From an uncultured Desulfomonile sp. (GTDB taxonomy: Bacteria; Desulfobacterota; Desulfomonilia; Desulfomonilales; Desulfomonilaceae), in contig CAJBEZ010000108.1 of the NCBI GenBank assembly GCA_903952205.1, positions 47,762-111,761 of the forward strand: a stretch of 64,000 bases of DNA, read 5' to 3'. Positions 1-8,540 of the stretch are shown here, one piece after another. Position 1 is the stretch's first letter; the number at the start of each line of letters is the position of its first letter. The notes below the pieces were generated by a model. It saw only the letters and a list, made by a program, of their open reading frames with translations. It had not been told where the DNA came from and made no database searches. The translations under genes were made by a program, and so were the position numbers.

Positions 1-1
1 T

Positions 2-157
2 GCGCTCGCGGGACATGCGCTGGCTTATGAAATTGAGATTGTGGAGGCCAGGCCGTCGCGCTCGACCGATGTGTGCGCTGAATGGGACAAGGATCCAGCA
101 AGTCAAACATCCTGCGGTTCTGTTCCTCACGAGATTATTCTTGGTAGAGAAGACTAG
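2..157 (+). CDS. 3' end of an unrecognised gene, cut by the left edge
   Basis: A reading frame is open from base 2 to a TAG at 155-157 with no start needed inside the window, so this is the last 51 codons of a gene lying mostly outside. The residues look protein-like and end in SCGSVPHEIILGRED. The tail is too short to assign a family, and no function is proposed. An overlapping longer frame starting at 15 is Arg-rich and less convincing. Confidence 0.35.
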   Translation, partial: ALAGHALAYEIEIVEARPSRSTDVCAEWDKDPASQTSCGSVPHEIILGRED

Positions 158-269
158 GTTGGTCCCCGTTTGTTTTCAGGAACGTTCCGACGGAACGTTA
201 ATCACAGCAGGCGCTTGGAGTTCATAGAATCAGGCCTGCGCTAATCCAGATTTCAGCGGAGACAAAGAG

Positions 270-557
270 GTGAAGGTTTTCATTACCGGTGGCAATGGAT
301 TCGTGGGAACCGCTCTCACCCGGTTCCCTCTGGGTGAGAAACATGAAGCTGTTAGGGAAGTCATTACCAGATTTGGAGTGGTTTTGGGGCGCCCTTCATT
401 TCTTCGCGCCCCAAGATTCATGATTAAGTTGGTTCTGGGAGAATTGGGATCGGTTATTCTTGAGGGGCAAAAGGTTGTCCCGGGAAAATTACTTGAGACA
501 GGGTTTTCGTTCAGATTTCCAAATCTCAGGCCAGCTCTAGAGAGTCTCGTGAAATAA
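270..557 (+). pseudogene. Internally deleted TIGR01777/YfcH-type sugar epimerase (SDR) remnant
   Basis: The 95-residue frame starts at a GTG with the NAD-binding signature of an extended SDR (MKVFITGGNGFVGTALT). After about 20 residues it moves to the C-terminal part of the YfcH/TIGR01777 family: a VLGRPSFLRAP segment, then a DUF1731-like tail with LVLGELGSVILEGQKVVP, LLETGFSFRFPNL and ALESLV. Intact members are about 300 residues with the whole Rossmann fold between these parts, so some 200 residues are missing. The frame is still open across the junction. I infer an internal deletion that removed most of the fold and the catalytic Tyr-Lys, leaving a non-functional remnant. A short expressed protein cannot be excluded. 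Confidence 0.6.
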
Positions 558-607
558 ATCCGGAAGTCGATTTCAGATCCTTTAACCCTAGTTTTTTGGG
601 GGGAAAA

Positions 608-2266
608 TCATGAAGACTCGTCAAATGGCGCCAAAGGCGACTGAAAAAGACAAAAGTCTTTGCGTATCCTGGAGGTTTCCTTTATAGGAAGCCATATCGT
701 AAAAGTGGTGCCTTCCTCGTCCGACTTGACTGAAATTGATCCTTGATGGTCTTCTACTATCTTCTTGCTGACAGCTAAACCAAGGCCTGTGCCGTGTTCT
801 TTAGTTGTAAAAAAGGGATTGAAGACATTTTGTATGACTTCTGGAGGAATGATGGAACCATTATTACGAATTTTCATCTCAAAAAAAGTTTCTGAAGCGA
901 GGGACCCTGTTTTTAGGGCCTTGTCGCTCGGAATTGAAGCCCCTGTCTCCAAATCTATGGCTCCTCCATTTGGGGTCGCATCGATAGCGTTTGACAGCAA
1001 ATTCAAAACGAGTTGTTGAAAGCGTCCTGGATCAAGGGGAATCTCACCAATCTCCGGCCCAAGATTGATGTTCAAAAGAATTTTCTTTTCCAGGACTCTG
1101 CCTTCAGTTATGGCGACAATATATTCTATCAAGTCGTTGGGATTAATTTTCTGGACTTTTATACTGTCTCTTTTGGTAAACTCTATCAGCCTGTCGAGTA
1201 TTTTTTCCAACCGCTTAATTTCAGATATGATTATGCTTATGTATTGTCTTTGCTTATCCAGATCAATGCAGTCCTTTAAATCCAGGGCTTTGGACAATCT
1301 GCGTGCAAATCCACCTATAATTGCTAAGGGTTGCCTGAGTTCGTGGGCTACCTCAGCCGTATGATCCTCTATGGCCTTGCATTTACCAGACTCTACTATG
1401 TGCTCGTAAAGTTCGTCGATGATTTTGATTTTTTCAACGAGAGCGGCTTTCGAGGCTCTTAATTCCTCTTCCAGCTGTCGGCGAACGGTCCTGTCTCTCA
1501 TCACGCCGTCTAAGCCTAATGTTTTTTCAGCCTCATTGTATGAAGCTTTCATCCTAATTCTCGCGTATTTTCGTCCCCCGTTGGCGTCTACGACAGCGAC
1601 TTCTTCATCCCAAATAGATTCAGGATCGAGCTTGGAAATATTTTCGAGCCTCCACCTGTCTTCTGGAGCGATATAATCTTCCAGGGGGGTTTCCAGGACC
1701 TTGAGAACGGGGAACCCCAAGAATTTCTCCACTTGAGTATTGACAAAAATGAACTTCCCCATAGCGTCTAGAGAGAAGATAACGTCCGGCGACTGTTCGA
1801 CGAGATTTCTGTATAACCTCTCCGAGTCTCTCAGCCATGCCAGGTCCTTTTTCTTCTGCGTGATGTCGATGGAGAGCTGACGTGCCCCTATTATTTCTCC
1901 GTCCTCGCCTATTATAGGCGTGACCGTGTCTTCTACCCATATGGCAATATCGTCCTTGTCGAGCCTTAAGTGCTCCCCAATGGCCCTATTGTCTCCCTTT
2001 AGGACTTTATCAACTTCGCATTCCCCGCATTGTGCCGATCCCTTACATATACATTCTTTGCATTTCCTGCCCGTAGGGTCTCCAAAGACCTCTTTCATCA
2101 ACGAGTTGGCATAAACCACTGTAAATTGCCTGTCGATTTCCCAGTACATCTGACCGGCGCTAGCCAGCAAAGCTCCGATCCCTTCTTTAATGGAACTATT
2201 CGACACGCCCGCCTCCGTGTCCATCACCTTTGATTTATTTTCAACTAATGAATTAGTTCTGCACAT
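608..2266 (-). CDS. PAS-PAS sensor histidine kinase
   Basis: This 552-residue kinase has no membrane segment and is probably cytoplasmic. Residues about 30-140 form a first PAS domain carrying a Cys cluster (C69, C72, C74, C80, C83). Residues about 150-265 form a second PAS domain, followed by a coiled coil to about 300. The HisKA dimerisation domain has the H-box AEVAHELRQPLA with phospho-acceptor His308. The ATPase domain has the N-box LVLNLLSNAIDATP and the G2 box GTGLGLAVS. The usual Asp of the G1 box is Asn here (NNGSIIPPE). No response regulator is adjacent, so the partner is unknown. The Cys cluster suggests redox, metal or FeS sensing, which is inference. An alternative start is Met15 at 2224. 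Confidence 0.9.
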   Translation of the reverse strand: MCRTNSLVENKSKVMDTEAGVSNSSIKEGIGALLASAGQMYWEIDRQFTVVYANSLMKEVFGDPTGRKCKECICKGSAQCGECEVDKVLKGDNRAIGEHLRLDKDDIAIWVEDTVTPIIGEDGEIIGARQLSIDITQKKKDLAWLRDSERLYRNLVEQSPDVIFSLDAMGKFIFVNTQVEKFLGFPVLKVLETPLEDYIAPEDRWRLENISKLDPESIWDEEVAVVDANGGRKYARIRMKASYNEAEKTLGLDGVMRDRTVRRQLEEELRASKAALVEKIKIIDELYEHIVESGKCKAIEDHTAEVAHELRQPLAIIGGFARRLSKALDLKDCIDLDKQRQYISIIISEIKRLEKILDRLIEFTKRDSIKVQKINPNDLIEYIVAITEGRVLEKKILLNINLGPEIGEIPLDPGRFQQLVLNLLSNAIDATPNGGAIDLETGASIPSDKALKTGSLASETFFEMKIRNNGSIIPPEVIQNVFNPFFTTKEHGTGLGLAVSKKIVEDHQGSISVKSDEEGTTFTIWLPIKETSRIRKDFCLFQSPLAPFDESS

Positions 2267-2293
2267 TGTATAGTTGTCTAGATTTAAGTTTTA

Positions 2294-3175
2294 TCAGGGA
2301 GTAGCGACCATCGAAATGGAATCCTTCTCCCTTTTTCCTGATCCGAAACGGTTTAGCATCTTTTGTACTCTCTTGTCACCCTGTAGAGTGTAAAAGAGGT
2401 TTTCCTCGTTCCGCATGTCCTTACTAAGTTTTGCGACAAACCTTACCGGGTCTGCCTTTAGAGCCTTCTCAATATTCTCGTAAATTTTGTTTTCTTCATT
2501 CAGTCCTGTAAAAATCTCGGCCAGCAAATAGTAGTCAAGTCCAACGTCCTCTTTCACTTTGTGTTCCCGAACTGATCCGGCAGATTTCTCCTCCACTTTT
2601 GAGACAACTTTCCTGGCCCTTTCGTAGTCCCCCAACATAACGAAAGTCCTAGCTATGAAAATCAGGTACAGAGGATTCTGTTCGAACTCAGCGGCCGCTT
2701 CCTTGTAGAATCCTAGCGCAGCCTGATATTTACCCGAAGCATAGTATAGGTTTCCTATATTGGATAGTATTTTGGAACGTTCTTCCGGTTGTTTCGCCAG
2801 ATTCAAGGCTTTTTCGAAACTATTCATAGCCGGAGAAAAGTCTCCAACGCTCTTGTAACTAATCCCCAGCGCATTATGTGCGGTAGAATCGGATGAATTT
2901 TTTTGCGTATGTTGTCTAAGAGCTTCGATGGCTTTCTCAAAATTTTTTTCTCGCGCCAGTCCAATCCCTTTTTCCTTCAAGTTTTCGTTTGATTCCGCAG
3001 ATTTCTCAAGAGATAGAGTATCAAGGCCAAACACAGTCCCATTTCGGACCACTTTTTTTGAACAACCGAAAGCAAGCGGCAGAACGCAGCACAAGACGCA
3101 GACCCCCAGCAATGTCCTGAGCCCGTTTGACCTGGATCCTCTGGTCATCATTAATTGCAGAGCCTCGCCTTTCAT
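2294..3175 (-). CDS. TPR-repeat lipoprotein
   Basis: The 293-residue protein starts with a basic segment, a hydrophobic stretch and a lipobox ending LAFGC, predicting a signal-peptidase-II lipoprotein anchored in the envelope. Residues about 70-190 contain at least three TPR units with the usual W/G/Y/A/F/A/P pattern, for example HNALGISYKSVGDFSPAMNS and SNIGNLYYASGKYQAALGFY. The last 90 residues follow a different pattern with a second TPR-like helix pair. TPR lipoproteins act as scaffolds for envelope complexes; no partner is encoded next to it. Met9 at 3151 is an alternative start giving a more typical signal-peptide n-region. It lies 27 bases downstream of the kinase on the same strand. 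Confidence 0.8.
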   Translation of the reverse strand: MKGEALQLMMTRGSRSNGLRTLLGVCVLCCVLPLAFGCSKKVVRNGTVFGLDTLSLEKSAESNENLKEKGIGLAREKNFEKAIEALRQHTQKNSSDSTAHNALGISYKSVGDFSPAMNSFEKALNLAKQPEERSKILSNIGNLYYASGKYQAALGFYKEAAAEFEQNPLYLIFIARTFVMLGDYERARKVVSKVEEKSAGSVREHKVKEDVGLDYYLLAEIFTGLNEENKIYENIEKALKADPVRFVAKLSKDMRNEENLFYTLQGDKRVQKMLNRFGSGKREKDSISMVATP

Positions 3176-3410
3176 GCCTACCGATAGAAACTATAACTCA
3201 GGTCGCTACGATACCTGATGATTTAGATGGTTTCAATATACTGAAATCGATAATAAAAATAAGATAATTCATTGTACATCGTTTATGATGAATGAGAAGA
3301 TATGCTAATCATTTCAATTTACAATCTATATATCCTATTTCCGCTTTTTTTTTGTATAGCGTCTATATGTTGTGGTAATTTGCTGAGCACGTAGTTCATG
3401 GGAGTTCTAA

Positions 3411-4358
3411 ATGACTCGACATCTAACTCTTTATCTGATCATCGATTATTTTGTCTACCTACTTGTTAAAGCGATAGAAACCACCCTAAATATTATTCCT
3501 GAATCCTGGGCTCGAGCTTTTGGAAGGTTTTTGGGAAGGCTTGCATGGATCATTTCAAAGGATCGTCGCGAAGCAGTGATAGAAAACCTGACAATCGCCT
3601 TTGGCAAGGAAAAATCTCCCCAATGGATCCGACTAACCGCATTGAGAAGTTTCGAACATGTTGGTTTACTGATAGTGGAGTTCTTCCTCATAAGACGTTG
3701 GAGTCACAAAGAAATAGCTGAAAGGATCATAATTCAGGGAAAATCTGATTATGATCTTGCCATGATGCCGGGAAATCACGGAATTTGTCTGCTAACGTCT
3801 CATTTTGGGTGCTTTGAAGTCAGCGCGGCCACGACCAAGTTCTTGGGTTTTCGAACAAACCTATTCGCCACAGGACTAAAGAACCCTTTTCTTAACACGT
3901 ATGTTTTTAGTAGAGCGGGCAAAGAGGCTGAGATCAGAACGTTCCCACACAAAGGTGTGGTCAAGGATCTTATACAACTCCTCCAAAACGGAGAGTTGCT
4001 TGCGATCTTGGCCGATCAGAGAGGAGACCCCGAAAGAGGCGTAATAGTGGATTTTTTCGGAACTCAAGCACCGGCGAATGAAGTTTTCGCGAAACTCACA
4101 ATCGAAGGAAGAGCTAGGATACTTCCTATTTGTACTTATCGTCTGGACAACGGGAAATATCTTTCCACATTAGGGCCTGACATTGAATTTGAACCAACAG
4201 GGGATCGAAAGGCTGATTTAACAGCCTTGAGCCAGAAATTCCATGATCTGTTTGAGACCTGGCTCAGGACAAATCCTGAGCAAGGTTTCTGGTTGCAGCG
4301 GAAATGGCGCCGAAAACCATCTTCCAAGCGAAGAAAAAAGCAAAAGAAACTTGAATAG
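3411..4358 (+). CDS. LpxL/HtrB-family lysophospholipid (lipid A) acyltransferase
   Basis: The 315-residue protein has a hydrophobic N-terminus (about 8-30) that would anchor it to the inner membrane. It carries the family H-X4-E active-site motif at His131-Glu136 (SHFGCFE). Further conserved blocks are LLAILADQRGDPERG at about 196-210 and the DFFG...A..F substrate region. The family transfers a secondary acyl chain to a lipid A precursor at the cytoplasmic face. The C-terminus ends in a very basic tail (RKWRRKPSSKRRKKQKK). A GGGAG ribosome binding site precedes the ATG. The gene stands alone and ends 19 bases before a convergent gene. Its exact acyl donor and acceptor cannot be read from sequence. 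Confidence 0.85.
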   Translation: MTRHLTLYLIIDYFVYLLVKAIETTLNIIPESWARAFGRFLGRLAWIISKDRREAVIENLTIAFGKEKSPQWIRLTALRSFEHVGLLIVEFFLIRRWSHKEIAERIIIQGKSDYDLAMMPGNHGICLLTSHFGCFEVSAATTKFLGFRTNLFATGLKNPFLNTYVFSRAGKEAEIRTFPHKGVVKDLIQLLQNGELLAILADQRGDPERGVIVDFFGTQAPANEVFAKLTIEGRARILPICTYRLDNGKYLSTLGPDIEFEPTGDRKADLTALSQKFHDLFETWLRTNPEQGFWLQRKWRRKPSSKRRKKQKKLE

Positions 4359-4377
4359 GCCATCCAAGAGATGAATA

Positions 4378-4851
4378 TTACAGTGCTTTCAGGGGGGCTT
4401 TTATTCTTTTCTTGGGTTTGGCGTTTTTCGTATCCGTCGGTTTACTCTTCTTCAGGTTAGCTTTAGCGCTCTTGGGCAAAGGTTTCTTCAGTTTTTTATC
4501 AGGTTTTTTGGATTTTTCCTTGACTAGAGGTAGAGGCTCGTCTTTGAGTTCCTTTATATCATCAGCCTTGGTAGAAGAAACACTGGCAATGTCGGTTGAC
4601 GGTGGCTGCCCAAATTGGCCGATAAATGCCTTTGCTTCAATAGTAAGCTTATCAATAGCCCATGAAATCTGAGGTATTAATAGAGCTTCGGTAAGTTTGT
4701 TCCAAGTATCTGGAATGATTCCGCGTTGAACAAGAGGCGAACAATCATATTTTTCCTGTCCTGGAGTGTAAACTCCTACGGCCCAACTACTTGAACAAAA
4801 TGCGAACAATGCTGCTACGGCTAGTAGCGACATCAATAAATATCGCATCAT
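4378..4851 (-). CDS. Small exported protein with Lys/Pro-rich tail, unknown function
   Basis: The 157-residue protein starts with a clear Sec signal peptide (MMRYLLMSLLAVAALFAF, cleavage probably after SSWA). A folded-looking region of about 75 residues with one cysteine follows (KYDCSPLVQRG). The last 55 residues are a low-complexity Lys/Pro tail with repeated KKPLPKS-like words. The tail resembles basic cell-wall- or DNA-binding linkers, but I do not recognise a family. A GGAG ribosome binding site lies four bases before the first ATG, and a good sigma-70 promoter lies just upstream (4881-4909). Confidence 0.65.
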   Translation of the reverse strand: MMRYLLMSLLAVAALFAFCSSSWAVGVYTPGQEKYDCSPLVQRGIIPDTWNKLTEALLIPQISWAIDKLTIEAKAFIGQFGQPPSTDIASVSSTKADDIKELKDEPLPLVKEKSKKPDKKLKKPLPKSAKANLKKSKPTDTKNAKPKKRIKAPLKAL

Positions 4852-4880
4852 AATTCTCCTGATTACATGGATTTGATCAT

Positions 4881-4909
4881 ATTATATCAAAATAGTATAA
4901 AAAAATCAA
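4881..4909 (-). promoter_or_regulatory. Sigma-70-type promoter of the exported Lys-rich protein
   Basis: On the minus strand a -35 box TTGATT (4904-4909), a 17-base spacer and a perfect -10 box TATAAT (4881-4886) lead into the gene starting at 4851. A start near 4874 would give a leader of about 23 bases that includes the ribosome binding site. The -35 box overlaps one arm of the inverted repeat at 4906-4929. Confidence 0.6.
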
Positions 4910-4929
4910 CGGCTTCTTTGGACCGTTGA
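4899..4929 (-). terminator. Hairpin plus T-run, minus orientation, overlapping a promoter
   Basis: TCAACGG and CCGTTGA (4923-4929 and 4906-4912) form a perfect 7-bp stem with a 10-base loop, followed on the minus strand by seven T residues (4905-4899). This is an intrinsic-terminator signature. No minus-strand gene lies upstream of it, and its 3' arm is also the -35 box of the promoter at 4881-4909. It may insulate that gene from antisense read-through of the valS region, or it may be an operator. Confidence 0.45.
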
Positions 4930-5019
4930 ACGACGGGACTATTGCCCATAGGGGCCCTTCGTGGTATTCTGATGAATTATTGAATTAAAATGCCAACTTC
5001 TATCTTTCAGGAGTCCTAT

Positions 5020-7689
5020 ATGTCCCAGGATTTGCTGCCTAAAACTTATGATCCTGTTGAAATTGAATCCAAGTGGTATGACATCTGGATCAAAACCAAT
5101 TGCTTCAAAGCTGACGAGAATAAAAAAAACCGTGAATACTCCATAGTGATCCCGCCTCCTAATGTGACAGGCTCATTGCATATGGGTCACGCTCTCAACA
5201 ATACTCTCCAGGATATACTGATCCGATACCACAGAATGAGAGGATATAACACTCTCTGGATGCCGGGAATGGATCATGCCGGTATTGCCACTCAAAATGT
5301 TGTTGAAAGACAGCTTGCGGCTGAAGGGTTGACCCGCCAGGACCTGGGTAGAGAAAAATTTATTGAGCGGGTTTGGGAATGGAAACAACATTCCGGTGGA
5401 GTAATTATAAACCAGTTGAAGAGGCTTGGATGTTCCTGTGACTGGGATAGGGAACGCTTTACTATGGATGAAGGGCTCTCTAACGCTGTTCGAGAGGTTT
5501 TTGTAAAACTCTTTGAGGAAGGGCTAATTTATAAAGGCGATTACATAGTAAATTGGTGCCCCAGATGCCACACAGCCCTATCTGACCTTGAAGTGGAGCA
5601 CGAAGAAACCCAGGGCTCACTCTGGCACATTAGATATCCTATTGAGAATTCAGAAGAATATCTCGTAGTTGCTACCACTAGACCTGAAACCATGTTAGGG
5701 GATACAGCTCTGGCCGTCAATCCAGCGGACCCGAGATACGCCTCCTTCGTAGGGAAACATGCCATACTGCCCTTAGTCGGGAGAAGACTCAAAATCATAG
5801 CTGATCCAATAGTTGCGATGGATTTTGGCACGGGAGCCCTGAAAGTTACGCCATCCCATGACCTTACAGACTTCGAGCTTTCAATCAGGCATGACCTGGA
5901 CCGTGTAACCATAATGGATTCGAACGCAAAGATTAACGATAGGGGCATTCACTTTTCCGGACTCGGCCGTTACGAATGCAGGGAAAGGATCGTATCAGAA
6001 CTTCAGGAAAAAGGCTTTCTTGAGAAGGTAACACCTTACGTCGTGGGTCTGGGGAAATGCTATCGCTGCAAGGACATCGTGGAACCCCTCATATCCAAAC
6101 AGTGGTTCGTTCGGGTAGCCCCGTTGGCGCAGGAAGCGCTAAAGGCCGTCCAGGAAGGACAGACTCGCATTATTCCAGAGCACTGGGTGAAGACGTATTA
6201 CGATTGGATGAACAATATTCGAGACTGGTGCATATCAAGGCAAATATGGTGGGGCCACAGGATTCCCGCTTGGACCTGCCAGGAATGTGGACGGCTTGTT
6301 GTCGCCGCAAGCGCTCCCAGCGAGTGTCCGTACTGCGAAAGTTCCAGCTTGCTTCAGGAGACGGACGTACTTGATACCTGGTTTTCGTCTGCGCTCTGGC
6401 CTTTCTCTACCATGGGCTGGCCCGAGAAAACTCCTCTTCTGGAAACATTTTATCCAACATCATGTCTGGTCACAGGTTTTGACATTTTATTCTTTTGGGT
6501 TGCCAGAATGATGATGATGGGAATCAAGTTCATGGGAAATGTCCCATTTAGGGATGTCTATATCCATGCGCTGGTTAGGGATGAGCATGGGAAAAAGATG
6601 AGCAAATCTTTAGGAAATGTGATTGATCCTCTCATGGTTATGGACAAATATGGCACTGACGCGTTCAGATTTACTTTGGCCGCACTGGCAGCCCAGGGAA
6701 GAGATATTCGACTCTCGGAGAACCGGATTGAGGGCTATCGTAACTTCATGAACAAGCTATGGAACGCGGCCAGATTCACCTTACCTTATTGTGAAAAGAT
6801 CGATTCAAATCTTGATTTCAGAAGTATTTCCAATTTTTCCTTGCCGGAAAGATGGATACTTTCCAGACTCAACAGAACAATTGCCACCGTTAGCAAAGCA
6901 CTGGAGAATTATTCGTTCAATGACGCGGCTCAATCATTGTACGAATTCTCTTGGCATGAATTCTGTGATTGGTGTCTGGAGATATCTAAAATTCAACTTG
7001 CTGATGAGGACCCGGTTGTGTCATCACGAGCTGCAGCGGTTCTGAATCACACATTAGATTCCTTGTTGAGGCTACTACATCCTTTCATCCCTTTCATAAC
7101 CGAGGAAATATCCTCAAAACTTAATTCTGGTTCCGCCCCAATCCTGAGAGGCGAATACCCTACGCAGAATGACTCACTTATTGATGAGAAAGCTGAAAGA
7201 GACATGAATTTCCTCATGTCGGTAATCTCCGCTGTTCGTAATTTGCGCGCCGAGATGAATGTCGCTCCGGGAAAAACTCTCGCTGTAACGCTTGCTTGTG
7301 TCTCTGAGGACCAGGCCGATCTTGTTCGAACAAATGCGGAGATGGTCACAAATCTGGCAAAAATTTCAAATCTGGATTTGTGTCAGCTTACACCGCTTTT
7401 TTCACCTCCTCAGGACAGCGTCACGGCAGTAGTTTCGGGAGCCAGGATTTACATATCTCTGCGAGGAATTGTAGATCCATCCGTAGAAATAACGAGACTC
7501 GAGAAAGAAATAGCTAAGGTTTCTGCAGATTATGAATCAGTGGAAAAGAAGCTTACCAATCAGAGCTTTATTTCCAAAGCCAAGCCAGAGGCAATTCAAA
7601 AGCAGAGAGATCGGAAGCAGGAACTCACCACAAAAATGGAAGGACTTCGTGACGCCCTCAATAAGATGCTCAGCATGCAATCCGGTTAA
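5020..7689 (+). CDS. valS: Valyl-tRNA synthetase
   Basis: A class I aminoacyl-tRNA synthetase that charges tRNA-Val. The HIGH motif is HMGH in PPNVTGSLHMGHALNN and the KMSKS motif is present in GKKMSKSLGNVIDP. The CP1 editing domain sits between them (for example TTRPETMLGDTALAVNP). A zinc-type Cys pattern is seen (CQEC...CPYC). The C-terminus has the ValS-specific coiled-coil arm (LEKEIAKVSADYESVEKKL). Residues match the family over the full length. I chose ATG 5020 because AGGAG at 5009-5013 lies six bases before it; the longer frame from 4990 adds ten poorly conserved residues. It begins a run of co-directional genes through queA. Confidence 0.97.
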   Translation: MSQDLLPKTYDPVEIESKWYDIWIKTNCFKADENKKNREYSIVIPPPNVTGSLHMGHALNNTLQDILIRYHRMRGYNTLWMPGMDHAGIATQNVVERQLAAEGLTRQDLGREKFIERVWEWKQHSGGVIINQLKRLGCSCDWDRERFTMDEGLSNAVREVFVKLFEEGLIYKGDYIVNWCPRCHTALSDLEVEHEETQGSLWHIRYPIENSEEYLVVATTRPETMLGDTALAVNPADPRYASFVGKHAILPLVGRRLKIIADPIVAMDFGTGALKVTPSHDLTDFELSIRHDLDRVTIMDSNAKINDRGIHFSGLGRYECRERIVSELQEKGFLEKVTPYVVGLGKCYRCKDIVEPLISKQWFVRVAPLAQEALKAVQEGQTRIIPEHWVKTYYDWMNNIRDWCISRQIWWGHRIPAWTCQECGRLVVAASAPSECPYCESSSLLQETDVLDTWFSSALWPFSTMGWPEKTPLLETFYPTSCLVTGFDILFFWVARMMMMGIKFMGNVPFRDVYIHALVRDEHGKKMSKSLGNVIDPLMVMDKYGTDAFRFTLAALAAQGRDIRLSENRIEGYRNFMNKLWNAARFTLPYCEKIDSNLDFRSISNFSLPERWILSRLNRTIATVSKALENYSFNDAAQSLYEFSWHEFCDWCLEISKIQLADEDPVVSSRAAAVLNHTLDSLLRLLHPFIPFITEEISSKLNSGSAPILRGEYPTQNDSLIDEKAERDMNFLMSVISAVRNLRAEMNVAPGKTLAVTLACVSEDQADLVRTNAEMVTNLAKISNLDLCQLTPLFSPPQDSVTAVVSGARIYISLRGIVDPSVEITRLEKEIAKVSADYESVEKKLTNQSFISKAKPEAIQKQRDRKQELTTKMEGLRDALNKMLSMQSG

Positions 7690-7739
7690 TTTTATACTGA
7701 AAAAAGTTTGAACCAACTGCGCGTATTATTCGGAGTAAC

Positions 7740-8528
7740 ATGTTCGATCCCATCCTTAAGATTATTGAAATTGCTGAATCAACTCAGGATGAAGCGAGAA
7801 AGTTGGCGTTATCAGGGTCCCCGGCTGGGACATCCATCGTGGCTATTGTTCAGACTGAAGGAAGAGGAAGGTGTGGATCAAAATGGTTTTCGCCGCCGGG
7901 TAAAAATCTCGCGATGTCTGTGATTCTGAGGCCCAAACTGGAACCTCGGGACGCTCCAATGTTGGGAATGTTATTTTCAATTGCTGTTGCAGACATCTTG
8001 GACAAGTTATGTCACCCTTTTCGGACCTCTGTGAAATGGCCGAATGATGTTCTGGTTCAAGACAAAAAGATTGCGGGTATTTTATCTGAAGGACAGATAA
8101 CCAACGGATGTGTGGATTTCGTGGTCCTGGGCTTAGGGCTGAACCTTAATTCATTGGAGGAGGATTTTCCGTTGAATCTGACTGAATCCCTAACTTCTTG
8201 TTCGATCTTGACTGGACTAACATTCAACCTAAGGGAAGTCGGCATGTCTATATTGATTAGATTGAGAGAGTTAACAGGAAGATTCGAAATCGAGGGCGCT
8301 GGTTTTGTGCCTCGCCTGTGGCAGAGGAGATGGCTACATAAGGATCAAAGGATTTGTCGTGATGGGGTCGAAGGAACCGCTATCGGTATTGATGACGATG
8401 GAGCGCTTCTTGTGGAAACCCCTGATGGTAGTTGGGTTAAAATAAGTTCTGGAGAAGTATGCTTACAAAGACCCTGCCCAGCGAAAAAGGTATTTAACAG
8501 GGATCTCCCGTGCATCGAAAAATCTTAA
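7740..8528 (+). CDS. birA: Biotin--[acetyl-CoA carboxylase] ligase
   Basis: The 262-residue protein activates biotin with ATP and attaches it to the carrier lysine of biotin-dependent carboxylases or decarboxylases. The biotinyl-AMP loop is GRGRCGSKWFSPPGKNL, and the conserved VKWPNDVLVQDKKIAGIL block follows. The N-terminal DNA-binding domain of E. coli BirA is absent, so this is a monofunctional ligase that should not act as the bio repressor. The C-terminal domain (about 210-250) is present. It starts 50 bases after valS on the same strand. Confidence 0.93.
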   Translation: MFDPILKIIEIAESTQDEARKLALSGSPAGTSIVAIVQTEGRGRCGSKWFSPPGKNLAMSVILRPKLEPRDAPMLGMLFSIAVADILDKLCHPFRTSVKWPNDVLVQDKKIAGILSEGQITNGCVDFVVLGLGLNLNSLEEDFPLNLTESLTSCSILTGLTFNLREVGMSILIRLRELTGRFEIEGAGFVPRLWQRRWLHKDQRICRDGVEGTAIGIDDDGALLVETPDGSWVKISSGEVCLQRPCPAKKVFNRDLPCIEKS

Positions 8529-8540
8529 TGTGAGGAATAG

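Noticed and set aside
15..227. 70-codon Arg-rich plus-strand frame at the left edge
   Set aside because: Composition is unlike a protein and it overlaps a better frame that ends at 157.
1013..1364. Plus-strand frames inside the histidine kinase
   Set aside because: They are antisense shadows of a well-supported kinase domain.
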